DNA from: Microseira wollei NIES-4236
Lineage (GTDB): Bacteria > Cyanobacteriota > Cyanobacteriia > Cyanobacteriales > Aerosakkonemataceae
Assembly: GCF_020521235.1 (NCBI RefSeq)
Contig: NZ_BLAY01000004.1
Location: forward strand, 1 to 64,000
DNA length: 64,000 nucleotides
Direction: 5' to 3'
Shown one piece after another: positions 15,923-24,335 of the stretch. Made by a program: the position numbers and the translations under genes. A model generated the notes under the pieces. It was not told the DNA's origin, searched no databases, and was given only the letters and a program-made list of their open reading frames with translations. Within the stretch, counting starts at the first letter, position 1, and the number at the start of each line of letters is the position of its first letter.

Positions 15923-18169
15923 TTAATCAAAAAATTGGATGTTATGACCTGAATTTAGTTGACTATTTTCTGCTTTAGCCCAAGAACAGAGCAATCCTAA
16001 AGAACCTGGATTAATTATCGATTGCGGCGTGTCTTCGCGAAACCATTCTTCGCCGTATTTCCGCAAGTCAAATAGTTCTACCATGCCTAAATATCGCACG
16101 CCTGGAATTTTCTGGCACAAGGCAACAATATCGGAAGGATAGACGGGACGACCTAAATCCCAACCTTTTCCTTCGATTCCGCCAGTAAGAGGATTGAGAA
16201 AGCGATATAAAGTAACTAGCAATTGATTGCGGAGTTGTTCTTGAGCGCGCGGGTTGTTGTAGTTTCGATCGATGATAACTTCTGTTCTGACGCTGACGCC
16301 GATATATTCGGGTTCTTGTAATTTTACCTGCACTCCCAATGGTTTGCGGTCTTGCATGTATTCCATAATTGTTGTTTCCAATTGAGAGTTAAGTTTAAAA
16401 TACTGCTCCGGGTTCATTCCTTGGCGAAAATCAATTGTATCGGTATTGATTTGGGGAACAATTAGGAGCGTGACTCGACCGGGTGCGGCATTAATTGGAT
16501 CGGTGAGACAATGAGCGCGAGCGACGGATCTGGAGGCTTTTTTGGCGACGTTCTCGAAGTCTTCTGGGGTGACGGCAGATTCCCTGGTTCGCAAGATTTG
16601 CGGGACTCTAATTACTGCTTCATCTAAGGATTCGGGGTCGATTCCTCCGATGGCGGGTTGATAATTTATAACGCTTTTAACGTAAGGAATTGCTTGTTTA
16701 ATAACCGTTAGTTTTTCCGCTTGAACGTTGCCGCGACTTCCCCCACCTGTGCGGTAAGCAACCATATAAATTTCTGCTCCTGGTGGGGGAACTTTGCCGT
16801 ATTGTCGTTCTAGTGCTTCGTTGAAGTTATCGGTGGCGTAGTTTGGTTGGATATTGGATAAGTTTCGGGTTTCTGTGCTATCTCGCCGGACGATTCTGCT
16901 GGCGGGTTGGATTTGCGATCTCTCTCTAGTTCTCTGCTTTAATTGTGCCGGTTCTCGAATCAACGGGCCAAATTGAATCGTACCAGTTTGCGAATCTATA
17001 GTATAATGTTCGTCCTCCGGACCCGAGTCGGCAAAATCGGCAACTTCTATCCAATCTTCGGGTTGACCGTTAATCGGTCTTACCTCAATATGTTCGCCTG
17101 ATTTTCGCTCTAAAACAGGTTTCCCTTGCAATTGAAAAGATTGTCCCGGTTTTCCATCGCTGACTCCTAAAAATTCGTCTTTAATCAGAATACATTCGCT
17201 GGCATTTACTGCACCGCCAATCGAACGAACGTTGATCCCAACAATACTGGGTGAACTGCTATAACTTGGCTGTAATTCTCTAGGAGTTGTGTAAACGCAG
17301 CGTATCCAATGACCCTGATATTCTTCAGTGCCGAAATTGGTGCTAGGCCATTGTTGGGGTAAGTGTAGCACAACATCGGCGCCGTCGATTAAAGGATTGG
17401 TGCCAAGCTGTCCTACTTCACTAAAACTGAATCCTTTTGTTTTATCGTCTTCTCTTTTTCTTAAAATAGTGGGTTGCCATGTTTGACCGTTCCAAGCTTC
17501 CCACCTCAAAGGAGGGTCATCGGGATCAATCCCAGTCGTTCTAGCAGCTTCGCCTCTAAAAGTAATAGCGATTACATTTCCTATAATTGGGCTTTCTGGG
17601 TCTTCTTGCAAGACTAAATAAAAGCAGTTACCGGGAGTGGATTGCTCGAATAGCAGCGTTTCTTCTAGAGTCCACCATTGATTGTTTAAGGGAGTGCGTT
17701 CCCGCAAATTTTGCGGTCTATCTTCTTCGGTATAACCTGTCAGGAAGTGGCTAATTTTAGGATTGCCAATAACCAATTCCCGCTCCGTGCTGAAAATAAT
17801 TGCTTCTTGGGTTTCCGTTCGCACCGTCGCGACTTCAGTCGAGTCAGGAATTCTAATCGGTTCCGGTTGTGCTTTAGTTAAATAAAATGTCAGTTCGCAC
17901 CAAGCAGGTGCGGGAGGTTGCAGGCGAATTCCCAACAATTCTAAAAACGCGACGTAATTGCGCCGGGGAACTTGATTGAACCGCATTAACATTTGGTCGG
18001 TTAACCAAGAAAACAGTTCAATTAAAGTTATTCCCGGATCGCCTGGGTTATGATTTGTCCATTCCGGACAGTAGCGAGGAATGCGAAGGATACATTCTTC
18101 TACTAAATCATCAAAACTGCGGTCGTCGAGATCGGATTTCGGTAATTTTGGTAAAAAATCAAAGTCCAT
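15923..18169 (-). CDS. baseplate assembly protein J-like (contractile injection system)
   Basis: A 748-residue protein. The first 75 residues match the putative baseplate assembly family: FDDLVEECILRIPRYCPEWTNHNPGDPGITLIELFSWLTDQMLMRFNQVP. Further on it has RTGGGSRGNV (about residue 485) and an AVTPEDFENVAKKASRSVARAHC segment typical of gpJ/Afp11. It forms the wedge part of the baseplate. The size fits Afp11-type rather than the shorter P2 gpJ. It lies 75 bases downstream of the gp25 gene. Confidence 0.85.
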   Translation of the reverse strand: MDFDFLPKLPKSDLDDRSFDDLVEECILRIPRYCPEWTNHNPGDPGITLIELFSWLTDQMLMRFNQVPRRNYVAFLELLGIRLQPPAPAWCELTFYLTKAQPEPIRIPDSTEVATVRTETQEAIIFSTERELVIGNPKISHFLTGYTEEDRPQNLRERTPLNNQWWTLEETLLFEQSTPGNCFYLVLQEDPESPIIGNVIAITFRGEAARTTGIDPDDPPLRWEAWNGQTWQPTILRKREDDKTKGFSFSEVGQLGTNPLIDGADVVLHLPQQWPSTNFGTEEYQGHWIRCVYTTPRELQPSYSSSPSIVGINVRSIGGAVNASECILIKDEFLGVSDGKPGQSFQLQGKPVLERKSGEHIEVRPINGQPEDWIEVADFADSGPEDEHYTIDSQTGTIQFGPLIREPAQLKQRTRERSQIQPASRIVRRDSTETRNLSNIQPNYATDNFNEALERQYGKVPPPGAEIYMVAYRTGGGSRGNVQAEKLTVIKQAIPYVKSVINYQPAIGGIDPESLDEAVIRVPQILRTRESAVTPEDFENVAKKASRSVARAHCLTDPINAAPGRVTLLIVPQINTDTIDFRQGMNPEQYFKLNSQLETTIMEYMQDRKPLGVQVKLQEPEYIGVSVRTEVIIDRNYNNPRAQEQLRNQLLVTLYRFLNPLTGGIEGKGWDLGRPVYPSDIVALCQKIPGVRYLGMVELFDLRKYGEEWFREDTPQSIINPGSLGLLCSWAKAENSQLNSGHNIQFFD

Positions 18170-18244
18170 AATTTATATCGAGTAGGTTGCATTATCCACT
18201 ATAAAACTTCGACCCGTCCCCGCGTCTCCCCGTCCCCCCGTCAG

Positions 18245-18664
18245 TTACTTTTCTTCTGGTGCTAAATAAAAGGGATAAACCAAACTTCGAGTATCGGGAC
18301 TATTTTTAGGTTGATAAACGATCTCAATATCTACTTTACCCCTGACTGGGTCGGGGTCGGCACGCACTTCTTTGAGGATGATGCGCGGTTCCCACATTTC
18401 CAAAGCTTCTTCTACGTACAGGCGGATTAGCATCAGGGTTTGAACGTTCATCGGTTCAAATACTAATTCTGACAGGCGAGAGCCAAAGTTGGGGCGATAC
18501 ACCCGTTCCCCCAAATCCGTTCGCAGGATAATGATGATAGATTCTTCGATGTTTGGCGTACTCGCACTGAGTTGTATCCCACCCTGTACGTTGACTTGTA
18601 TGGGAAATCCTAACCCGGCACCAATGTAGTCTTCCTGCTGATAATAATAATCGTCTTCAGGCAT
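18245..18664 (-). CDS. GPW/gp25-like baseplate wedge protein
   Basis: A 139-residue protein of the gp25/lysozyme-like baseplate family. Diagnostic parts are IEESIIIILRTDLGERVYRPNFGSRL (about residues 40-65) and LIRLYVEEALEMWEPRI. The EPR-type core matches gp25/Afp9, which nucleates sheath polymerisation. First gene of the three-gene baseplate run. No sheath, tube, spike or ATPase gene lies upstream; a broken pilT does. Confidence 0.85.
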   Translation of the reverse strand: MPEDDYYYQQEDYIGAGLGFPIQVNVQGGIQLSASTPNIEESIIIILRTDLGERVYRPNFGSRLSELVFEPMNVQTLMLIRLYVEEALEMWEPRIILKEVRADPDPVRGKVDIEIVYQPKNSPDTRSLVYPFYLAPEEK

Positions 18665-18797
18665 AGGAGTTCGTTTTTTTGCCTGGTGTATATTTTACTA
18701 CAATGTTGCGTCTATGGCTAGTTGCTGGGGATGGGTTTTTGCGATCGCGTGCGGGGGGAGCTTTGTTTGTAGATTGAGATCTTGCACCAATATCATA

Positions 18798-18925
18798 GCT
18801 CGCTGTGAGAATTTATTCTCACAGCGAGCAGCTCAAGTCCGTTAAAACAAACTGGTTTAATTGCATTGAGTCGGTTTTAACCGACTTGAGATATGAGCAA
18901 CGGAAATTTATTTCCGGGCGGGTTG
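18798..18925. repeat. three consecutive hairpins between pilT remnant and gp25
   Basis: GCTCGCTGTGAGAA/TTCTCACAGCGAGC (18798-18829) is a perfect 14-pair stem. AGTCGGTT/AACCGACT (about 18870) and CGGAAA/TTTCCG (about 18901) follow. No T-run is visible on either strand. They could end pilT transcription on the minus strand; sequences like these recur in cyanobacterial intergenic DNA. Confidence 0.65.
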
Positions 18926-18965
18926 GGAGACTGATGCCAGATCTGAATAGAAAAACTCAAACATC

Positions 18966-20392
18966 CTAAAGGTTGCCGCTACTGGGAATTAAGATATCCA
19001 ATTCGTTTCTTTTTGGCGATGGGTCTAGGGCAGTCTTTTTGGTAATGTGACCTGACTTATACAGGTTGTAAATCGATTGATTCATCGTACACATGCCGGA
19101 GAAACTACCTTCTTTCATCGGTGCTTCAGTTTCCTCAACTTCCCTGGGGCGGATAAAGTCTTTGATCGTATCTGTATTGAGCAAAATTTCGTGGATGGCG
19201 GCGCGTTTGCTATCAGTAGTTCGGACTAGAGATTGAGCTATTGCAGCTACGAGGGACTCTGGGAGTTGAACGAGCAAAAGTTTTTGATCATATGGTTCAA
19301 ACATATTCAAGATCCGATCTATAGTTTTGACGGCACTGTTGGTATGGAGCGTACCAAATACCAAGTGTCCGGTTTGAGCAGCTTGGAGGGCAGTGTTGAC
19401 GGTGTGGCGATCGCGCATTTCTCCCATTAAGATTACATCTGGATCTTCTCGCAATACTGCCTTCAACCCCCGATTGAAATCCAGGGTGTGAATGCCTACT
19501 TCCCGCTGACTAAGAACAGATTTGTGGTCTTGATGGACAAATTCAATTGGGTCTTCGATGGTAATGATATGCTTGGGCATGTGTTTGTTAATGTAGTCCA
19601 CCATTGCAGCCAAAGTTGTAGATTTGCCCGACCCAGTGGCAGCTGTAACCAGAACCAAACCTTTTTGATAATGGCAGAGCTGTTGAAATACTTTAGGTAA
19701 CCCCAGTTCCGCAATGGTAGGAATTTTTAACGGAATCAACCGCAGCACCATTGAATAGATTCAACCTCACCCGAGCAAATTCATAGCTGGCAGATCCATC
19801 AAAATCAAAAGTCTCTTGAAACTGTTTCATTTCTGTTTCTGTTAATACTTCTCGCACCCAGCTAAAAAACGTCGCTTCATCAGTTTTGGCATAGGAACTA
19901 ACTTCAATTTCTCCTCGATTGCGAAAGCAGGGAACTTTACCCAGACCCAAAGGTCGGTGAGAAAACCCTTTTTCATCAGCTTCTCGCACCAACTGTTCCA
20001 GGGTAGGTACGCTAGATTGAGGTTTTGCTGCAACTACCTGAATTGCCAGGTCTATCCGGTCACTATCCAGCATAATTGACAAACGGTAGCTTCCGGGCTG
20101 GTGTAAGGCGAGATCGATGCGCCAATTCCCTTTGCTGGTAACAGAGGGAGCAGTCACTTTGATCTGGTTCAGGACTTACGCAAACACCAAAGTTTCTATG
20201 AAAAATCGTCGGTTTGGCAACTAAAGATCTACGCATAAACTTTGGTGATAGGCTCGTCGTGGGTAAGTCCTGTGGTTGTCTATTGCCAGGATCGGATGAG
20301 TACCAGCATAGATCAAAGCGGCACATCCAACCACAGAAAACCTCTGGAGTGCTTGAATCGGCAGAGTTGGAGCTTCGAGGATTTTGAGCATA
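18966..20392 (-). pseudogene. pilT-like twitching ATPase, frameshifted and interrupted
   Basis: The C-terminal 261 codons (18966-19751) hold intact Walker A (AATGSGKSTT), the Asp box and Walker B (DPDVILMGEMRD), and the His box. The N-terminal PilT part (PTLEQLVREADEKGFS through EATFFSWVREVLTETEMKQFQ) lies in another frame at about 19745-19990. At 19750 the frame shifts between NLF and MVLRLIPLK; I judge that about 20 bases encoding the usual Ser-Leu-Gln-Gly segment are missing. Further upstream a family A element sits at 20170-20272 inside an extended N-terminal region whose frame begins near 20392. Retraction ATPase activity is unlikely from this copy. Confidence 0.75.
20170..20272. mobile_element. 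family A element inside the pilT-like region
   Basis: CAGGACTTACGC to GGGTAAGTCCTG, flanked by TGGTT on both sides (20165-20169 and 20273-20277). It carries ACCAAAGTTT and AAACTTTGGT as inner inverted repeats. Confidence 0.85.
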
Positions 20393-20553
20393 TTGGTTAA
20401 TAGTTTGACGTTGCTATCTGTTTATATGTCTGAGAGTCGAGCAGGTATGCAATCTCGCTGGCGCAAAAGCTGCAAAATGCGTCAGACTGGGGTGTGTGTG
20501 TTCTGGGGGAGTTCTGGGAATACCGCTCAAAACGCGAGTCAGGTGGAATAATT

Positions 20554-20666
20554 CAGGACTTACGCTCTTCGGAACCTATCACCAAAGTAACTTGGCAGCG
20601 AACGCGAGTGCGTGCGGTCGGCATATCTCTAGTTTCATAGAAACTTTGGTGTTTGCGTAAGTCCTA
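20554..20666. mobile_element. family A element with target duplication
   Basis: CAGGACTTACGC to GCGTAAGTCCTA, flanked by TAATT (20549-20553 and 20667-20671). It lies in the gap between the pilT remnant and the next gene. The rest of that gap (20393-20553 and 20672-20796) shows nothing coding. Confidence 0.85.
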
Positions 20667-20796
20667 TAATTCTGATTCGCTGTTCTCGATTCAAGTTGCG
20701 TGTACGGTTCGTGTGTCGTCGTTCGTAGTTCGCGATCGCTTAAACCAACCGCTTCGTTTTTTCACCAGATCGTCTCGCTTTTAACTTCTAGAAGTT

Positions 20797-21588
20797 ATGA
20801 CAGAACCCAACGTTACGCACAAATCCAGTTCTGAATATATGAGGGCAGAAAATATGCTGGATAAACTCCCTCCCGCCGCGAGACAATGGGCTGAAAGTTT
20901 GCCTTGGCATCAACGCCGCTACGTTTTATCTTTGTGTCATTTAATTTGTGCAGCAACTCCTGAAGTCCAAGCCGAATTTTTAGATTATTATACCGCCGAT
21001 GGCTTAGTTGCCAGAACCCTGCGCGATCGCGATACTCAACACCGAGTCCAATGCTATCTAAAAGCCTTTAACATTCAAACCGAACTCAGCGAATCCCTGT
21101 TAAAAATCTATGTGAGACAGTTTTATATCCATTCGGCTCAAGATACGCGCCGCCAGCCGGAGCGGTATTTAGAATCCGCCTTGCGCTTATGCAGCAATAC
21201 CGAAGAACGAAATAGTGTTTTTAATTATATTTTGGGTTTTGAACTCTTTAAGATGATGTTTAAAATGAGTTGGTCGCAGCACGAAAGATTAGCTTCTTTG
21301 CAAAAATATCCATCCCGATTTATTCAAGAGTATATCAAACCCATTCAACTCGCTCATAAACTCAACAAATTAGTGATTCCCAAAAATGAAAAAGTATTTT
21401 TTGATAAACACGGTTATTTTATTCAAAAACCCAACGTCACCGATAAAAAGCTGACCGAGATAGTCATCGCTACCTTCACAACAGATACGGTGATTGATTT
21501 TGGGTTTTCTATTATTCGTCACCTCAAATCTTTAGTCTTCGACTACGAATATATTTTTCAAGCCGAACAAGAAAGCATTTTTACCTAA
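20797..21588 (+). CDS. conserved hypothetical protein, helical
   Basis: A 263-residue soluble-looking protein, rich in aromatic and charged residues. The opening RAENMLDKLPPAARQWAESLPWHQRRYVLSLCHLICAA looks conserved, but I cannot assign a domain. I recall similar cyanobacterial proteins annotated as hypothetical. No membrane segment or signal peptide. It stands alone between repeats. HIP1 content resembles the neighbours, so there is no sign of recent transfer. Confidence 0.6.
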   Translation: MTEPNVTHKSSSEYMRAENMLDKLPPAARQWAESLPWHQRRYVLSLCHLICAATPEVQAEFLDYYTADGLVARTLRDRDTQHRVQCYLKAFNIQTELSESLLKIYVRQFYIHSAQDTRRQPERYLESALRLCSNTEERNSVFNYILGFELFKMMFKMSWSQHERLASLQKYPSRFIQEYIKPIQLAHKLNKLVIPKNEKVFFDKHGYFIQKPNVTDKKLTEIVIATFTTDTVIDFGFSIIRHLKSLVFDYEYIFQAEQESIFT

Positions 21589-21639
21589 TAGGTAACCCTT
21601 GCTAGTTATAACTATCGTGGGTTGCACAGCAGAAGCTAA

Positions 21640-21900
21640 TCGCCAGCTTGCTAATTGCTAATGGGAATATTTTTCGGTTCTACCAGCCATTAGCTATTAG
21701 CCATTAGCCTGTCTTGGGCCCTAAAAAGATAACTAGCAACAAGCGTTAGGTAATAGGTAACTGGTAATGGATAATTGTCTGGTGATTCCACAGCCAAATA
21801 ATCCAATTATCAATTACCACCGCCACAGTTTATAACTAGCAACTTGAGTTAATAGGAAATAGGTCGATCTGCCATTACCCATTACCCTCATGACCCACGC
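21640..21900. repeat. short tandem repeats, mixed
   Basis: Scattered TTGCTAA, CCATTAGC, TAATAGGTAAC and AATTACC motifs. No gene is visible between 21589 and 21929. Confidence 0.7.
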
Positions 21901-21929
21901 GGTCGCCTGGGAACGCCATTACCCAATAT

Positions 21930-22181
21930 CTAATACGCAAGACAAAATTGACGCTCGTTAAGTACTGCTTCGCCATAATCGGGTATCCAGACGATCCATT
22001 CATTTTCTGAATGCTGACACAAAAGTAACGCTTCGTCATGGCTCATGGGACTGGGAAGTTCCATCAGATGTACCCAGGTGGAAGCTTGGTAAGGCTCAGA
22101 CCCATCGAAATCAGACTCTTTTGACCAAATATTACAGCATGGATGGCGAACAACATCTGCTTGACAGGTGTCGAGTTTCAT
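21930..22181 (-). CDS. small conserved cyanobacterial protein
   Basis: An 83-residue protein starting at Met-Lys-Leu-Asp, where a GGAGGAAAAAAG ribosome site decides the start; an in-frame ATG lies 11 codons earlier. The C-terminal half (SHDEALLLCQHSENEWIVWIPDYGEAVL) resembles small proteins I have seen repeatedly in cyanobacteria without a known role. It is acidic, has five Cys, and no membrane segment. The segment 22182-22542 shows nothing I can name. Confidence 0.6.
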   Translation of the reverse strand: MKLDTCQADVVRHPCCNIWSKESDFDGSEPYQASTWVHLMELPSPMSHDEALLLCQHSENEWIVWIPDYGEAVLNERQFCLAY

Positions 22182-22542
22182 CTTTTTTCCTCCCAAAGAG
22201 CCACACACCACCAAGGCTGACCGATCTTCTGGCGATCCGCGCCGCCTCGGCAGAGGGGATAATCATAAAAATTTCTGTATCTTAAAATACATAAATTTTG
22301 TTTCAGGCGCTAGCAAATGTTTTATAACTTAACGTTGCGATCCAAGTGTGACTCAAATGAGCTACCACAAACGGGTGTCACTCGAATAAGCGACTGGTAA
22401 CTAGGGTAGATCAACAGCTATATTTATAGATTAAAAGCATCTTTCGATTCAAGTTAGCACTGCATTACTTTAGCCAGGTTAGTAATGCCTTGAAAATGAA
22501 TATTTGATATCAAATATTATGCCTTTGCGGTTGCTATAACAC

Positions 22543-22602
22543 CCTTTATACCGCAGCCTGAAGGGTGCGGCTGTACAAACAAAGACCGCCTGCGCGGTCT
22601 AT
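22543..22602. repeat. family E palindromic repeat (GGGTGCGGCT / CCGCC..GGCGG type)
   Basis: Contains CCGCAGCCTGAAGGGTGCGG and GACCGCCTGCGCGGTC. Related copies lie at 28320-28450, 33365-33440 and 60750-60790. Confidence 0.6.
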
Positions 22603-22691
22603 AGAAATGAGGGGCCAGAAAACATGCTGGCAACTAATCTCGAACTTGGCTGATGCACGAGTTAATTTTTGACTACTTTTATGGAGGTTTT

Positions 22692-22940
22692 ATGCTTACT
22701 AAGCCTTTGGCAGTTCTATCGGCTTTGATAACAATTTCTTTGGGTGGAAGTTTATTGTTCGCCAAACCCTCTGAAGCTCATAGTAGCGGTTATTGCGGAC
22801 ACGGCACGGTGGTAACTCATTCGGCTCGAATTAGATATATCCGCTCACTGAATCGAGGGAATCAGCATTGGCATTATTATTTGCACAACCACAGACAAGG
22901 GCGTGACCATTACCAATGGAAACGTTGCCCATCCCATTAA
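22692..22940 (+). CDS. small secreted protein, His-rich
   Basis: An 82-residue protein. GGAGG four bases before the second ATG (22692) fixes the start; an ATG at 22653 is unsupported. Residues 1-29 form a signal peptide with cleavage likely after Ala in PSEA-HSSG. The mature part is about 55 residues and rich in His, Tyr and Arg (HWHYYLHNHRQGRDHYQWKR), with two Cys residues that could pair. The His clusters might bind metal; that is a guess. No family recognised. Confidence 0.55.
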   Translation: MLTKPLAVLSALITISLGGSLLFAKPSEAHSSGYCGHGTVVTHSARIRYIRSLNRGNQHWHYYLHNHRQGRDHYQWKRCPSH

Positions 22941-22984
22941 AGCCATTGATCTAATTGACCAATAGATAACTCAAGTTGTTAGTT

Positions 22985-23080
22985 ATCTCGTTATCAATAG
23001 CTAATGGCTAATAGCCGAAAAAATTTTTGAGCAATTAGCAGTTAGCCATTAGCAATTTCAGCAACCCAGTTTATAACTAG
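22985..23080. repeat. short tandem repeats
   Basis: CTAATGG, TTAGCCATTAGC and related motifs between the secreted protein and the converging oxidoreductase gene. Nothing else in 22941-23147. Confidence 0.65.
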
Positions 23081-23147
23081 CAACTTTGAAGAAGGGCTAT
23101 TAACAATAATTTGCGAGGCGTATTTGCTACGAATGCGCCTTATTTTT

Positions 23148-24251
23148 TTACAAAAAACAGCCCTGAATTTCTATGCCTCGACTTGGCATTACCTGTTCAA
23201 ACAAATCGGTTGGCAATGCTTGTTCCACTGCCCAAACACCGGGTTTGTGCAGTTTTCCATCGAGGATTAACTCAGCCAGCGTACCCGTGCCGCAACCTGC
23301 TGCTGCGGCTGCATTTTCATGGACTAAAGTTGAGCAATAAATCGCCGGTTGACCGTTTTTAATCCCCGTGACTTCAGAGCGAATGGCGACGCCTATGCCG
23401 GTGAAGCGATCGCTTACTCCGGTCATCTTATAGCTAACATTGGCTAAAAACTCGATAACGGCAGAATTTTTCAACCAGCTAGCGGGCCAAGTTTTAGCCA
23501 CCCACCAGGTAAGATAATTGTAAAAATCGGGAACCGAACCGAATTTAGTAATCACCGTTTTGACCGGAAACGTATCTGGAAGCGTAAAAGTTTCTGGCAT
23601 ATCGTACCAGTAAACGCCAGTTTTCCCGTAGGGGGGAGGGAAGGTAACCGTTTCGCGATCGCTATAAGGTTTTACCACCTGCCATTTGCTATCGATCCAA
23701 CATTCAAAGGGATTTTGCAACCCCAAAAATGTCGTCCGCATCACCGTAATACCAGCACCCCCAGATCCGGATACCACATAACTTAAATGGATGCGATCCG
23801 CACTATCCAATTGCTCAACGTCGTGCCGCACCATACTATTAGAAATACCGGGGAAAATCCCCGTATTTACAATAGCCGTAACCCCGGCTTTTTCCGCCTC
23901 ATATTGATAGTTTAGTGCCTTGACAGTAAAAGAGCGGTGGTCGCTGACATCGAGGTAGTTTACGCGATTTTCGATGCAAGTTTTGAGGACGCTAGCATCG
24001 CGGTAGTGAAATGGACCAGCACAGTGGATGACGATTTGGGATTGAGCGATCGCTTCTTGCAACAATTCCTTATCTGCCAAATCCAACGTCAGAAACTGTA
24101 CTTGCGACCCCAGATTAGAACTGACCGCATTTCCGGTTACTGGGTTTCTCCCAGTAATCGTAATTTCTGCCTGTGTATGAGCGACCAAATCCGCCGCCAC
24201 ACTGCTGCCAATTCTGCCGCTTCCCCCAATAATTAAAACGCGATTTGTCAT
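23148..24251 (-). CDS. saccharopine dehydrogenase-like NAD(P)-binding protein
   Basis: A 367-residue protein with an N-terminal Rossmann motif VLIIGGSGRIGSSVAADL, then VIHCAGPFHYRD and NYLDVSD, as in the saccharopine dehydrogenase NADP-binding family. Members of this group are diverse and many act as trans-acting reductases on lipids or pigments rather than on lysine. It lies 80 bases downstream of crtO on the same strand, separated by tandem repeats, so a link to carotenoid or lipid metabolism is possible but unproven. Confidence 0.75.
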   Translation of the reverse strand: MTNRVLIIGGSGRIGSSVAADLVAHTQAEITITGRNPVTGNAVSSNLGSQVQFLTLDLADKELLQEAIAQSQIVIHCAGPFHYRDASVLKTCIENRVNYLDVSDHRSFTVKALNYQYEAEKAGVTAIVNTGIFPGISNSMVRHDVEQLDSADRIHLSYVVSGSGGAGITVMRTTFLGLQNPFECWIDSKWQVVKPYSDRETVTFPPPYGKTGVYWYDMPETFTLPDTFPVKTVITKFGSVPDFYNYLTWWVAKTWPASWLKNSAVIEFLANVSYKMTGVSDRFTGIGVAIRSEVTGIKNGQPAIYCSTLVHENAAAAAGCGTGTLAELILDGKLHKPGVWAVEQALPTDLFEQVMPSRGIEIQGCFL

Positions 24252-24335
24252 TGCTAATTGCTAATTGCTAATTGCTAATTGGTAATGGATAAAAAGTATT
24301 TTATTACCGATTACCCATTACCGATTACCGATTAC
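24252..24335. repeat. short tandem repeats (CTAATTG and ATTACCG types)
   Basis: Four TTGCTAA units, then TTACCGA/TTACCCA units, ending at the crtO stop. Confidence 0.85.
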
